A stretch of 64,000 nucleotides of DNA from Gentiana macrophylla (lineage: Eukaryota > Streptophyta > Magnoliopsida > Gentianales > Gentianaceae): contig JAOBSW010001070.1 of assembly GCA_026214975.1 (NCBI GenBank), forward strand, positions 1 through 64,000, read 5' to 3'. The notes under the pieces were generated by a model. That model did no database searches and was not told the origin of the DNA. It saw only the letters and a list, made by a program, of their open reading frames with translations. The stretch's first letter is position 1. Every line of letters starts with the position of its first letter. Below, piece after piece: positions 23,050 through 35,236 of this stretch. The translations under genes and the position numbers were made by a program.

Positions 23050-23914
23050 TGGCTATTATCTGATGATGTCGAAAAAATCACCAACAAATTTTAGCGGATG
23101 TGTATGTGGATATCTGGATTGAAGTGGGTGTTTTCTCCAATAATACTCAAGAACAATATGAAGATCTTGAAGAACAAGATGAAGAAACTGTTGTGTTTTT
23201 ATGATTATGAAATGAGCCGAAAAAAGTCGCTATATGTACCCTTAGCTTATAAGGGACCAAGCCCAAGTTACGTAGTTCTTAAGAAAAATGAGAGATCCTC
23301 CCTTGTCAAGGGTGTGATGCTACTATTTATAGGGGCCATGAGTCAGCTATTACTGTGTCTTTGAACGGATCAAGCGAGCTCATGAGTGGGGAGAGTCAAG
23401 CGAGCTGGAGACACAGCGACTGAGAGCTCGATTTGGACTCTCCCCTCATAAGCGTCGTTTATGAACTTTGTTTCCTAGTTGAGCGGGCAGCTGGGGGGCA
23501 ACATGTCGCCCCCAGTGCTTTGTATCAAGCTGGATGCTTGCTGATTCACGCCCGTTGTCTTGCTCAGTGATGAGAATTGTTATAGCGTGAGGCGGAATGG
23601 ATTATGCTCGGCATGGTCCGGCTTGTGGAGGGGCAGACTGGCTGGGCCGAGGTCCCTATCCGTTACTGGGCTTATACATGGGCCAGGATCGGATCCGTGG
23701 GCTCTTTTCTGGGCTTGGCGGGGCTTTGCCAATTTTGACATATCAATTACCCCCTACTCCTTGAGCTCTTCACTGTACAAGTGAAAGTCGGGCGAGTAAA
23801 GTTGCCGCGACATAATATACCGCTTTTGCCGAGATGATTGCCGCAGAATAACTCGCTAGATTAGCGTAAGGCTCGTGAGAGCGTCTTGCCGAGAGATCTT
23901 TGGTTTGTAAACGG
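23050..23914. other. GC-richer segment of unknown repeat origin
   Basis: Base composition rises sharply compared with both flanks. There is a TATA-like CTATTTATAGGGG near 23322 and a run of GCCCCCAG/GGGGGC words near 23495-23515, which together resemble the untranslated or LTR part of a retroelement. No pair, polyprotein or terminal structure could be found, so the class is open. Confidence 0.35.
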
Positions 23915-24475
23915 CCAGGCTTAGATGCCACGCTATGAAGCGGACGGGCTTACGTAAGATTCTCTGAGAGGCGAGTTCCAAATATGATGTCGGACGGCTT
24001 AACAGCTTATAAGATACGCCGTGGGCGAGTTCAAATATGATGACGTGCGGAGCAAAGCGGCTGCGCGAAGGTTCACGGTGCGAACGCGCGACTTGCCGAG
24101 AGATGTCGTGCTATAAAGCCGGACGGGCTTAGTGCCATGCTAAGAAATGGACGGGCTTAGCGCTTTTATGGCTTAAAATGATGATTTCGCTACGGTGCCG
24201 CGCGCTATGAAGAGGACGGGCTCAGATGTCGCTTCATAAGCGGACGGACTTTAGATGCCGCTTCTACGGTTTAACGGGCTTTGATGATGGTGCGCTATGA
24301 AGTGGACGGGCTTAAGGTGCCGTGCTATAAAGAGGACGGGCTTAAGGTGCCGAAACATGAAACGGACGGGCTTATGACGCGCCGCGCTTATAAAGCGGAC
24401 GGGCTTATGATGCCGCTATTATGAAGGAAGGGCTTAAGATGCCGCTCTGTGAAGCGGGACGGGCTTATTGTTGGC
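23915..24475 (+). repeat. degenerate GC-rich minisatellite (ACGGGCTTA units)
   Basis: The word GGACGGGCTTA or a near variant recurs more than ten times. In the best part (24206-24470) units of roughly 28-35 bases follow the pattern TATGAAGCGGACGGGCTTA, then A-GATGCCGCGC. Spacing is irregular, so units have diverged or lost bases. It ends abruptly at 24475. Confidence 0.8.
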
Positions 24476-25043
24476 GAAGAGAAATCCCGTGTAGATGGCG
24501 ATAATGATCTCTAAGTGATAGTAATGGTTGGGAGAGTTCCAAAAAATAAGAAGGCACGTCCCTCAGGTTTTGGTAGGAGAGTTCCGTAAAATAAGAAGTC
24601 TCGTCCGCCACTTTTGGTAGGGAGAGTTCCAACAATAAGATAACTCGACCCATCACGTATGCATTAATTTGGATCGTTATGTATGCATTTACACATACAC
24701 ACAACGCAAAGGCAAGACTTAAGAGTGCTAAAGAATAGTTGAACCTTTCAAGGAGATACTTCCCATCTTTTATTTCTGAGTTTTCATCCGGTGAAGCCTC
24801 CTGGAAGACAAAAGACAAAAGGATACCAACCCATATGGTGTAAATTTCATATACAACCATTAATCTATACACATGATGTAACATTTTTTTATTCTCTTTC
24901 ACATAGTTCGGGTGTGTAGGAGTTCATACATCAATCAATTCCTATAACGGTTCTAATGTAAAATTTATCACCGAATCAACACAACAACAAAAAGGCATGT
25001 GCCACCATTTAAAAATGAAGATGTGGAGGCATAGGATGCTAGT

Positions 25044-25046
<3 letters not shown>

Positions 25047-25084
<38 letters not shown>
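25047..25084. repeat. (TA)n microsatellite
   Basis: About eighteen uninterrupted TA units. Confidence 0.93.
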
Positions 25085-25088
<4 letters not shown>

Positions 25089-26242
25089 GAAAGAGGAAGG
25101 GATATAATCCAATTAAGGGCAATTGTGCCCCAAACCCGGAAAACGATCCAACTTATACCCGGAATCCTTTTTTTTAAATGTTAGAAATTTTAATTATTAA
25201 TTGTGTTCTCACATTATTGCCCATATGTTAATCATTATGTTTTCATTTTCTTTTAAAAAATCTCGCGCAATAACTTCTATCTCAAATACTCCCTAATATT
25301 AATTATTCCGAAAATTCAAATTATTTATTTAAATTCAAAATTCAAAATTTAAATTCTTATTTCATTTTACTTGAGATTCCAAAATACTGCATTAAATTCA
25401 TAATTATTATTCAAATTCAAAATTCAAATTTTGATTTCCTTTTTATTAAATTCATAAGCTGATCCTTTAAGATTATTTCAAAATTTTATTATACATGTAT
25501 AACATATTTTTCCATGTGATGATTCTCTACATTTATTGTGTATATTTTATTCTTTTCATTTATTGTATTCATACTGTACTATCATAACAAAAAAATCTAT
25601 ATATATTGTACTGATCACTAATATTACAAAAAAAAAAAAATCATTCTTCCCTCAAACTCTATTAAATTTGCTTTATTCTTTGTTGATTTTCATTTTAATT
25701 CATTTGTGAATATTACTTTTGACTCATTTTTCAAGTAAATTTTTTGTTTTGCTTTCAGGTGTGATTACATATATTGGTGGGTAGATTCACAGATTTTTGC
25801 TAAAAGACATTTAAAGAGGATAAGGTAACTCTCATTATCATATGTTCTGTTCTTCATTTTTAATTTATGCCCTTATGTATACTTAACACATCCAGAACTT
25901 CTTTGAATATCAAAGCAAATCACCATCACATCCTCATCAATTAATTTTTTTATGAATGTATTTTGAGGTTTCACGATTTCACAGACTTTGTGTTTGCACC
26001 ATTGTTCTGCTTCTTGAAATTGCTGGAAAAGATTACAGGTAATTAACTCTGCTATATTGATCCAATAGACTTTTTTAATTGTTTACTTTAATCCAATCTT
26101 AATTTAGTTCAGTAGTCATTGAACTGCTTGCGCTACAACCTCAGAGGTGGCCGAAGGTTAGATCTCTCATCGCATCTTCTAATGACCTTTTGAATATTTT
26201 TTATTTTAGGTAAATTTAAGACTCAATGTATCAATGTGTGTC

Positions 26243-26257
26243 CCCCCCCCCCCCCTG
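26243..26257 (+). repeat. poly-C run
   Basis: About fifteen consecutive C after TGTGTGT, in otherwise AT-rich DNA. The true length is uncertain. Confidence 0.85.
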
Positions 26258-27002
26258 TTGCAATATTTTTCATCCATGCAAATTGAGGAATGAAACAACC
26301 TTTTATTTCTTATTTATTCTTTATTTTAGTTTGACATATTCTGTTATTACGGGGTTTTTGCATTTGCTTTTGTATGTGTGTCTTTTACGGTCATGATGAT
26401 TTGATGTTATTGATCATTTTTTTCAATTTGATAACATGTGCAACTGTCGATTATCTAGCTTAATATAAAAATATTTGGAGGTTGGTGCATGTTTGAAAAT
26501 GTAATGAATATAGACCTTCTAAATGTAGAAGGAGGCAAACTATGAATTGCGAATATAATTATGAAGTGTTATTGCAGAAAAGAAATATATGAATTTCATA
26601 ACTATGAAGTGTGTATATTCATTCATATGATTATTTGTTGTCCATCATATTTAATTACATATTAAAAGGTTCTAATGATTTTTTCCCTCAAATTATAATA
26701 TGATATTTATTTGTTTTTATAATTCCATTTCATGCTTTATTTTTTGTACTCACTCCGTAGGATTAAAATTATAAGATAATAGATGAAATCTATAAAGCTT
26801 TTGGTGATAAAAGTTGCTTAGATTCCGTACTCAAAGATTTTTTTTTTTTGAAAGGTGTACTCAAAGAAAATTGGTTGCTTAGATTTCATATTCAAAGGAA
26901 CATGGTTTGCAATGGGTTGGTGGAACAAAGAAATGATACACATTTTAAACAAATGTAACAAATACAACTAACATTAATTTAACAACAATTAAAACAAATA
27001 CA

Positions 27003-27007
<5 letters not shown>

Positions 27008-27092
<85 letters not shown>
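27008..27092. repeat. (TA)n microsatellite, 85 bp
   Basis: About forty-two uninterrupted TA units. A short frame on the - strand across it is an artefact of the repeat (a run of alternating Ile and Tyr). Confidence 0.95.
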
Positions 27093-27096
<4 letters not shown>

Positions 27097-27363
27097 TTCT
27101 GAAATGATAATATGCGATCAAAAACAAATGTAACAAATATAACAACCATTTTTTTATATGAAATATAACAAACATTAATCTATTAGAACCGAGGATGTCA
27201 AATTGAAGATAAAATTTGTTTATATTTCAGATTCAAAAGCGAGGGTGCCAAATTTAAGATAAAATTTATTTATATTTCAGAAGTAATTTGGTTTGCAAGT
27301 GATTAGGGGATTTTTATTCAGATTCAATAATAGATCAACAATTGATACGATATATTGTTATAC

Positions 27364-27895
27364 TCTATACTATTTCAACATTTATAACATATTTCGTTTT
27401 TCTTTTAGACATCGCGTTCGAACAAATATAAAATATGGCTGGTCGTAAGACAAAATACTTGACTCTTTGTAGAGCGATGAGTTTCTTCACCACTCTACAC
27501 CTTCATCCTCACGGAAGATATGAAAATGGTGATTTTAAGCATCCTTTCCATTAAAAATTACTTTTGAAATAGTTTATCTTGCTTATACTTGATAAAATTA
27601 AAATCTAAATGGATGATAGGATGATGGGCGTCAACATATTGAGCAAATATTAGGCATTTCACACACATTCGTGCTACACATACATCCTTTATTTTATTTT
27701 TATCATCCCTTAATGATTGCAATGTATCATACGTTTCTTCACATAGATTTGGATGACCGGTTTTCTTCTTATTTTATAGAATTTAATTGTCTCATTCATT
27801 ATATTCATAAATTTTATTGTATGATTATATTACCGATTTAGTTCTTATTTCATTCAATTTGATTGTCCCGTGCATGTGCACGGGTTTTTGGCTAG
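27364..27895 (+). mobile_element. possible non-autonomous Helitron
   Basis: The supported part is the 3' end: a perfect palindrome CCCGTGCATGTGCACGGG (27867-27884), seven bases, then CTAG at 27892-27895. A GC hairpin about 10 bases before CTRR is the hallmark of plant Helitron 3' ends. The 5' end is a guess: TCTATACTATTT at 27364 resembles the usual start. The base after CTAG is G, not the expected T. No helicase is encoded. Confidence 0.42.
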
Positions 27896-28830
27896 GAATT
27901 AAATATTTAATTAATATATTATTTCCTTATTCTAGGAATTCAACATTTGACTAATATTATTTCCTTATTTAAGTGATTCTAAGATTATGAAATTCATTTT
28001 TTAAATATTTGATTATATTATATCCAGATTTAAGTGATTCCGAGAATTAATATTTGATTAATATTATTTCCTTATTTAGTGATTCTATAATTATGAAAAA
28101 ATTCGGTTGAATGAGGAAAAAAATGAGCATTTCCGCCCATTTATGGCCGTATTTGTAGAGATTTCCAAAAAAAGGGCGTCACCGCCCAACTTGGGCAGGT
28201 GTATGGGTGACACCGCCTACCTTGAAGGGCGAAACCGCCCAGCATGACCGGGTTATTGGATGGGGTCAAAAGCGGGATGGGAGAAATCGCCCATATATGG
28301 GCGGTTTTATAGGCGGAATGGGGCGGGATCGCCCATTTATGGGAGGTTTCACTCATTTTAAGGCGGGGATAGTTGGCGATTTTGAAAGTCGAGGCATGTG
28401 TATTTCGATTTTATTTAAGAAAATGGGGTAAAATTCGAATTTTCCAAATATTCTTACATTAAATACATCCCTATAAATTAGTCACTTCATTTAATGCTCA
28501 ATATTCTTACATTCAATTACATTTTCAAAAAATAACTAAATTCAAATATGTCATTTAATGCGAAATGTTTTACATTAAATAAATATGTCATTATATGAAA
28601 ATTATTCTTAAATTAAATTGCATTTTGTATAACAAATAATAAATTCAAATACCTAAATTCAAATATTCCAATTAATACGAAATATTCTTACATTAAGTCA
28701 TCCCTTACAAATTTGCCACATTATTTGCGAAATATTCTTACATTAAATTATATTTTTCCAAAATAACTATATTCAAATTTGCCAATAAATATAAAATATT
28801 CATACATTAAAATAATCTCCTACAAGTTGA
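27890..28830. repeat. degenerate AT-rich tandem repeats
   Basis: From 27890 to 28090 the words TAATATTATTTCCTTATTTAG and TGATTCTA recur about three times at roughly 65-bp spacing. From 28440 to 28830 a second family (AATATTCTTACATTAAAT, then TAACTAAATTCAAAT) recurs at least five times. The two families flank the palindrome-rich block at 28090-28380. Confidence 0.65.
28090..28380. repeat. cluster of GGGCG...CGCCC short palindromes
   Basis: Within 290 bases the half-sites GGGCG and CGCCC (or near forms) alternate, making several short inverted repeats: GGGCGTCACCGCCC, GGGCGAAACCGCCC, CGCCCATATATGGGCG and GGGCGGGATCGCCC. The surroundings are very AT-rich. Open frames on both strands here are by-products of the repeat. 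Confidence 0.75.
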
Positions 28831-29538
28831 GGTTAACAATATACATTGCAAATTACAAGTTGATTTTCTTGCTGAAATATGATAAAATCAAAATATATCT
28901 TAGTGATATATGTTGATGGACTTCAGCGTTTCGATCACTACATAATGATATAGGTTCATGAACGTCAGCGTTTTGATCGGTACATAAATACACCATTGGG
29001 ACGTGCATAAACTTTCGTTCTACACGCTCTACCAATGCTACATTCTAAAGAACCTCCACAAACTGTATTTATATTGAAAGTGGATAGGGGTTGGGAATGT
29101 GCTCATGCTTTCAAACACATGAATAAAAGAAAACACATACAACGTAACAATTTTTTAATGTTATAAAAATTATATTTAAACACGAGTTTTTAATAGTGTA
29201 TATTGTTATTATTTGATATCATTATATCTTTTTACGTACTAACAAAATCTTCAATTAATTTTCTCAGGTGCTTAAGTTTGAGTGGCTTGGTAGATGCGGA
29301 TAAGAAACTTACACTGCTTCTTGCTTCATAATCATGACACAAATGTTTTCTCAAGTATTTTATTGTATAAATGACTGATGTTGTGTAAGATTACGTTATT
29401 ACTTATGGACAAGACATATCATTTAATTTTCTTTAATTTGCGCTTATTGGTTGCAATAAAACACACGTTTATGCATTTAGATTCTTTTATTGCACGAAAC
29501 AATAATGTTGAACAAATCCGTGCAATGCGATGGTCATG

Positions 29539-29542
<4 letters not shown>

Positions 29543-29628
<86 letters not shown>
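29543..29628. repeat. (TA)n microsatellite, 86 bp
   Basis: About forty-three uninterrupted TA units, directly followed by one arm of a 17-bp inverted repeat. Confidence 0.95.
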
Positions 29629-29631
<3 letters not shown>

Positions 29632-29688
29632 TACTGTATCTCTTGCGGACAAATCATTGGATGGAAATATAAAGAGATACAGTAAACA
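29628..29688. repeat. perfect 17-bp inverted repeat, 27-bp spacer
   Basis: TGTTTACTGTATCTCTT at 29628-29644 is exactly complementary to AAGAGATACAGTAAACA at 29672-29688. It starts at the last base of the (TA)n array. Confidence 0.9.
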
Positions 29689-29808
29689 TCAGCCACCGTA
29701 TGCATTCCAGAAAGCATCATCATTCCCTCACCCAAAAAAAAAAGCATCATCATTTCCTCATGCAGTCCAAATGTTACTTTCACCCTAAAGATCACCAAAT
29801 TCGACTCA

Positions 29809-31930
29809 ACAATTGTAATATCCCGAATTTTGGGAAATGATAGACGTGTTATTTTATAAAGATCGAGAAAATTATGTTTAATTATTAATTTGGATTAAAG
29901 CTTTATAAAAAGAAATATTAATTAGGTAATTGATATTTATGGAATTAATGGGAATAAAGATATTTATTAAGCAATAACTCCTTCGGAGTTAATTTTTTCT
30001 ACAATTAAATTTCCACACGACTCTAGGGAGTTATCAGAGAATCAATTTCTTCACAAAGTTCAAACTCCCCTCCCCTCAAAATCAAAAAAGGCTTCAAGAT
30101 AACTCTCCTAAATTCTCACAAGATATCGGTTGGATTTTTAATCAAATATAAAGCGGAATGAGCGGAAGAAGGGCTTCGTGTTGATCTTTGTAAAGTTGGA
30201 GTTTTGGAAATGTAACGGTTTTAGCCCTAGTTTTGGATTCTTCACGTTTTGATCGGGTTGCAAAGTTTTGTTTGGTTGAAATCGTAGTTCTAATCGTATA
30301 GAATCTTTTGGTCACAATTAATTCTTGATTGATTGTTGATCAACTAGGTGTTGAGTTGAAGATTAGAAGGTGCTGCGCAGATTTGCCTTGAGGATTGCTT
30401 TGGTTTTGCTTGCTACTGAAGGTAGAGGTTCTTCCTATTGTTTAATTACAGTTTTGTGATGTTAGGGTTGAGTTACGGTGTTGATTTGTGGCTAGAAATC
30501 ATGTATAAGTGTTGTTTTTGTGCTATGATATTCTATGGTATGTTTAAAACCTATAGTCTTCTTTGTTTTCGAGTATTTGATGTTAAGCATGTTTGGAATT
30601 GGTTAGAATTCTTGCAGTAGTGAAAACGATGCTTAGGGTAGTTTTTAGGTGTTAAGCGCATATGGGGGATGTAGCACGCATAAAAACGGTCTAGAAAGCA
30701 TCCTGAATGTTACAAGGAGCTTTTAGCGTGCGCCAAAAGTAGACCAGAACCATCCTGAAGGTTTCAGAGAGGTTTAGCCGCGCCAAAACCTTTGTTTTGT
30801 GAATTGATGAGTATTGAGCCCAAAGACTAGTTTTGAATGTTGTTTCTTGATCTAATAACATTATATGAACATGAACAAGCCATGATTAAGCTTTTGATGC
30901 GTTTAGTTCTGGCACCGAATGGATTCCTCCTAAGAGTTGAAGTTCGGGACCGTCGGAAGAGCATGATTGGCATATGGTTTGATGAATTAGTATTCATCAA
31001 TGTCTGTAATATGCTAGGCCTTGTCCGTGTCTAGTGAGAGAGTAGGAGTTGTAAAGGAGCATTGCTTGAAAACACTTAGGTTGCTAGTTAACAATAAATA
31101 ACAAGCGTCGTGTATAGTTAAAAGACTAAACATCATGTCATTCTTGGTAAGGCACAAGTTTATATCGTGATGTGGGCGGTCATAAAATGAATAACCCGTA
31201 AGTCTACCGGACTAGACTCAGAGTGAGGAGGCTTCACTGCGACGTGTACACTATTGGGGCTGACCCGTGGCTATCAATGTGATCCACTGATAGGTTGCAA
31301 ATTATACCTCATGGTGAGTAGCACCATGTAGTGCCCTTGAATGCGGATGTATCAAAGATTAGCTAAGCTAGAAACAAGTAGGCACGACATGTTGATGAGC
31401 ATGAAATGAACCACAGAGTTTGAGTCGGTCTCACAAAAATAACCTAATAATATTAGGAACCTTTCGTTGTAAAACTTAATTAATAAATAGCTTCTACCTC
31501 TTTACTAAATACTTTTTACTTACCTCAATTGCATGGTTTGTTTTGTGCTTTTGGGGTGAGAAGACGAACAGGTTGATTTGGGGTTTGATGACGACTTTGA
31601 GGACGACATATGACACTTGGTTGATGTTTTCAGTTCCATTAATGTACTAGACTTTGTTGTTTATCTTTTTTTTTACAAGTGTTGTAGTTTTACTTTTGGT
31701 CTTCGTGTTATTCGTTGATGTAAGTTACCTATTCCTATCTTTAGTATGTTTGTAATCTATTCTTAGTAGCATTTATGGTTTTACCCGAGTCTTTTCTGCT
31801 TCCGTTTGCTCTACTTTGATACAACGACGTAGAGGCTTGCATATAATATTGGAGTTATATAATATTATACACGCCGAACGTTCTCTTTCGGATAAGAACT
31901 CAGTATCCGGGAGCGGGACGTTACAACAAT
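29809..31930 (+). mobile_element. solo LTR, gypsy (Tekay/Del-like)
   Basis: The element 29814-31925 (2112 bp) starts TGTAATATCCCGAA and ends GCGGGACGTTACA, so the tips are an imperfect inverted repeat with TG...CA. Perfect 5-bp target duplications ACAAT flank it (29809-29813 and 31926-31930). It has no PBS, polypurine tract or polyprotein, so the internal part was lost by recombination between two LTRs. The tip sequence and 2-kb length are typical of Tekay/Del chromovirus LTRs. Short frames inside (30438-31034) are not supported as genes. A diverged duplication with CATCCTGAA words lies near 30690-30770. Confidence 0.9.
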
Positions 31931-34744
31931 GAAGTAAACAATAGGGATGCAAGAAAAAAGACACATTTTTCCAGAACCGGATTAACGTTTGTCATGCAAG
32001 TTGGTGAAGCTCCTTCTTTACCGTTCTAGACGATAGAAATGCTTGCATCCTTCTTTCTATCTCATAAACACCATTTAGTTCATGGCATATAAAATGAACG
32101 ATTCCCGGATTTACCAGACAGTGAAATATGATGTCAAAACTGTAAGAAATGTATTTTGCACTTCTGCATTATCTTGGCTAGTGCTTAGTATATTGTGTCA
32201 TCTCTTAGTAGTGGCAACCATTCTTATCTTTCACAACTTCCACCATAAAAATCACTCAAACTAGAGTAATTTTATCACTTGATACTTGACCACAAAATTC
32301 CCTTGGGATATGATCCTACTCAATGTCTATCCTACGATTGATCCGGTACTTTGCCGGTTAAATCACAATCATTTATTCAAGAAGGTAAAAAGGACCTTGA
32401 ATTGGATCCTAACTCTTATTGCCCAACTTGCTGATATCAGTTACTATCTATAGAATTCCTCTACAATTGTAAAATCCGCCACATTTTTGTAAGAGTATTC
32501 TTGTCTATTCAAAAGTAGAAATTTCTTTTCCTTTTCTTTATTAGTTTAACCAAGAGTTTTGTTTGCCTTTAAGCAAGGTTTTCCACAACCTAGAGTTTTG
32601 AAAGCCTATAAAAGGGTTCTAATTTAACTTAGACTTCTGAATTCACAATCTGTCTCCTCCCCCGAAAATACCAACTGTTGCCATAAACCTCCTTTCTATG
32701 GCCGCAATTTCAAACTATTCCTGGAGCGATTCTGACCGTTCTATTGTCTCTCTGAGATCATAATGGTGAGTTTGTAGCAAAAAAAGTCGAGCGGAGTTAT
32801 GTCTTTTGATTTGGGTGGAGGTAAAAAAGATTTGATGTTTGTCTTGTTTTCAATTCAATTCTTGTTTAGAAATTGTGTTCTTTGTAAAAGTGATGTTATG
32901 ATGCAATTTATGTTCGTTGATTCACGTAGATTTGAAGAATAGTTGATGTTTGTTCGTAGAATTATTGAGATTTCTTATAAAAAAATAGTTTTTTTTAATT
33001 TTTTAAGAGGGGGACTAGTTTTTAATAGTACATCTTTTTTGATTCTTTTAACATGTTTTCGAATATCTGCATTGATTCTACTAGTTTAGGGCTATGTGTG
33101 CATTGATAGAGAATTGGAAATGGTATATTGAGTCATTGAGGATAAAAATATATCTAAACATATTTATGCCTTAAAAAACTTCACCATAACACCAACTCCA
33201 TTATGAATTATATTCAAACAAATGTATGCTAACAAACTACTCATATCTCTAACACGTTCCCATTAATCTTATGGTAATGAAATAAACATGCATAGAGATT
33301 GACTCGTAATGAATTAATCTAGCTCATTGACACGTTGTCTGAGGTTAAGTAGTAAGATATATGATTGGGAGTTTGGGTTTGATTATAGAACGTTATGTGC
33401 TAACTTAGGTAATATCAAGATGTGTTATTATGTGTTTGTGATGACGGTTATTCTTGACTTATTGGTTAGGTACTAGATAAGAAACGATGTGTACTGTTAT
33501 GAGTACCCTCTAGGGTGCCGCACATGTTGCAGGTTATGGCCTTTTGATAGGGTTTGACACTGGCGTTGTACTCTTGAATACATGGTTAAACCCTTCTGAC
33601 TATGTGTGCGCTAGCCTATTGGCGTGACACACATAATACACTATGTGCTATCTGTGTAAGTTTTGTTCTGTAAAAGTAACGAGATGCATGTAATTCTGAA
33701 TAAGAATAAAAATGTAAAAAGTTAAGTCTAAGTATGAACAAGCTGTATGATCATATTTTATGCAATACAACTTATCTTTTGAAGCATTTTTCTATGCTAT
33801 GCTTGTCTTATGAAGCGATTTTCTTTTAAGCATGGTGAGAGAATTTTGTCATGTCTCCCGACTCCGACAAACACGAATTCCTCCTTTTGAAATTCTACTC
33901 CTTACTATGCATCTAGATATTACTTTCATTTCTTTTGGTGAGAAGAATTGCAGTTAAATGGAGAAGTTCATGGTTTAACTATATGTAATAGTGACTTAAA
34001 CTATATGGACGTGATACTCATTTGCATTTGTGTGGAAGCTGTGGTGGTCAACTGAGCTTGAAGTTGTCTGTTGAGTCTGGTGTTCAGCTGAAGAAAGTCA
34101 GCAGAGTTGGTATGCTGAGTTTGGTTTGCTGAGTTGGTTCTCAACATTACATGGGGAACACGTTTGCATGGTTTTCTGATTTAGTGAAGGTTACTTCTAG
34201 GGTATTTTAGTAATTATCTGGTTTGGCTATTAAGGCAGTTAGGGTTGGATTCTCAATGCCTATAAATACCATCTGTAATACATGTAAATTGTAACTTTCT
34301 CGTGATAATAAAATAATCCTCGTTTGTCCGTGGAGTAGTCGACACATTGTCGGAAACCACGTTAAAATATGTATTCTTCGTGTTTATGTATTATTTACTT
34401 GTTAATTGTTTGATCTTTACTCACAATCACCGTCACTTCTTCATCAATCCGTTATAACACTATAACTAGCTAGTTGTTTCATTTAGTTTGTTTGCTTTGA
34501 ACAAGGACTGCGTGCAAACTTACATTTTAGTAGTTCTTTCTTTTACATATATTGGTTTTATGGATTATACAGTTTGTTCAAGTTATTTATGACACCAGTT
34601 TGACAACAATAGTGTTATGTACGTTAAGTTGATGTTCTTATGAGCTGTCCCGGATTCATAGACATACAACCATGTTTCGTGGCTGCGATCCGTGTTGGGC
34701 CCTAAGGTATTTTTCCGAGTCTCAACATGTTTTGTCAATTCGAC
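31931..34744. other. intergenic DNA, probably old LTR material
   Basis: No reading frame can be supported. A TATA-like CTATAAAAGGG near 32608 lies about 110 bases before a C-rich leader-like stretch, and a second TATA-like CCTATAAATACC near 34259 precedes AATAAAA at 34307. Both look like promoter and polyadenylation parts of LTRs, but no pair or target duplication was found. Confidence 0.4.
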
Positions 34745-35236
34745 ATACTTGTTGGAGAAAATAGTGGAATTGAATTAAAGTGAATAAAAATGATTTTATA
34801 ATCATTTTATTCAGACGACTTTGCAAGCTTAATTTGATTATATTCTTGTATAGAATATATACAATGTTTTGATAATTCTGAAAACTACGTAAGTCGTAGA
34901 TGAATTCAGGATTTAGAATGATTCAATTCGGAGTCTGAGTGAATGAGAAATTAACGCTTGAAGTCGGGTGTTTGAAAGAACTTTTGTTGGAAGTGGAAGT
35001 TGAAGAGTATTCAACTAAGCTGTACCACATTGGAAAAAGAGAGAAATGTTTTCCGGTATATATGTGGGAAGAATGTTATATGTGGTATAAGCTCCAGAAG
35101 AAGGAGAGATAGCGGGTTGGTTTTAGCGATCAGACGTTACGCTAAAAAATGGCACGCTGCGCAGCGCGCCGCCGCCGCCGCCCGTGCCGATGCCCGTGCC
35201 GTGCCCGCCCGTGCCCGAGCCGAGCCCGAGCCCACA

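Larger units (their letters stand above)
22060..23050 (+). pseudogene. LINE reverse transcriptase remnant
   Basis: Broken frames match plant LINE ORF2: LRPIALCNVVVKLITKILAK, then AQSSFTPGRKATDDIIV, the canonical RPIxLCN...QSSFxPGR block of the RT, and later PLIYLFVVTEVLGQRIQREG plus a degraded FADD-box area (SSSPTISDGQ). Two internal tandem duplications and one MITE break the sequence. The endonuclease and 3' end are not visible, so it is a 5'- and 3'-truncated fragment. Confidence 0.8.
24476..29808. other. long AT-rich region without a recognised gene
   Basis: More than 5 kb with no frame I can support. It holds three (TA)n arrays, a C-run, AT-rich tandem repeats, a cluster of GGGCG/CGCCC palindromes and one possible Helitron end, listed separately. 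A 145-codon - strand frame (24465-24902) begins inside the region and ends in the minisatellite; it has a hydrophobic segment but no recognised similarity. Confidence 0.6.

Noticed and set aside
24465..24902. 145-codon frame on the - strand with a hydrophobic segment
   Set aside because: It ends inside the minisatellite, its second half follows diverged repeat words, and I recognise no homologue or promoter.
25082..25180. Possible Helitron 5' end after the (TA)n array
   Set aside because: No TC start with the usual following sequence could be seen.
26945..27175. Frames across the (TA)n arrays (also 6900-7133 and 29419-29652)
   Set aside because: They consist of alternating Ile and Tyr produced by the TA repeat.
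28141..28431. Two opposed frames in the GGGCG dyad island
   Set aside because: Gly/Pro/Arg-rich products of the palindromic repeat, not genes.
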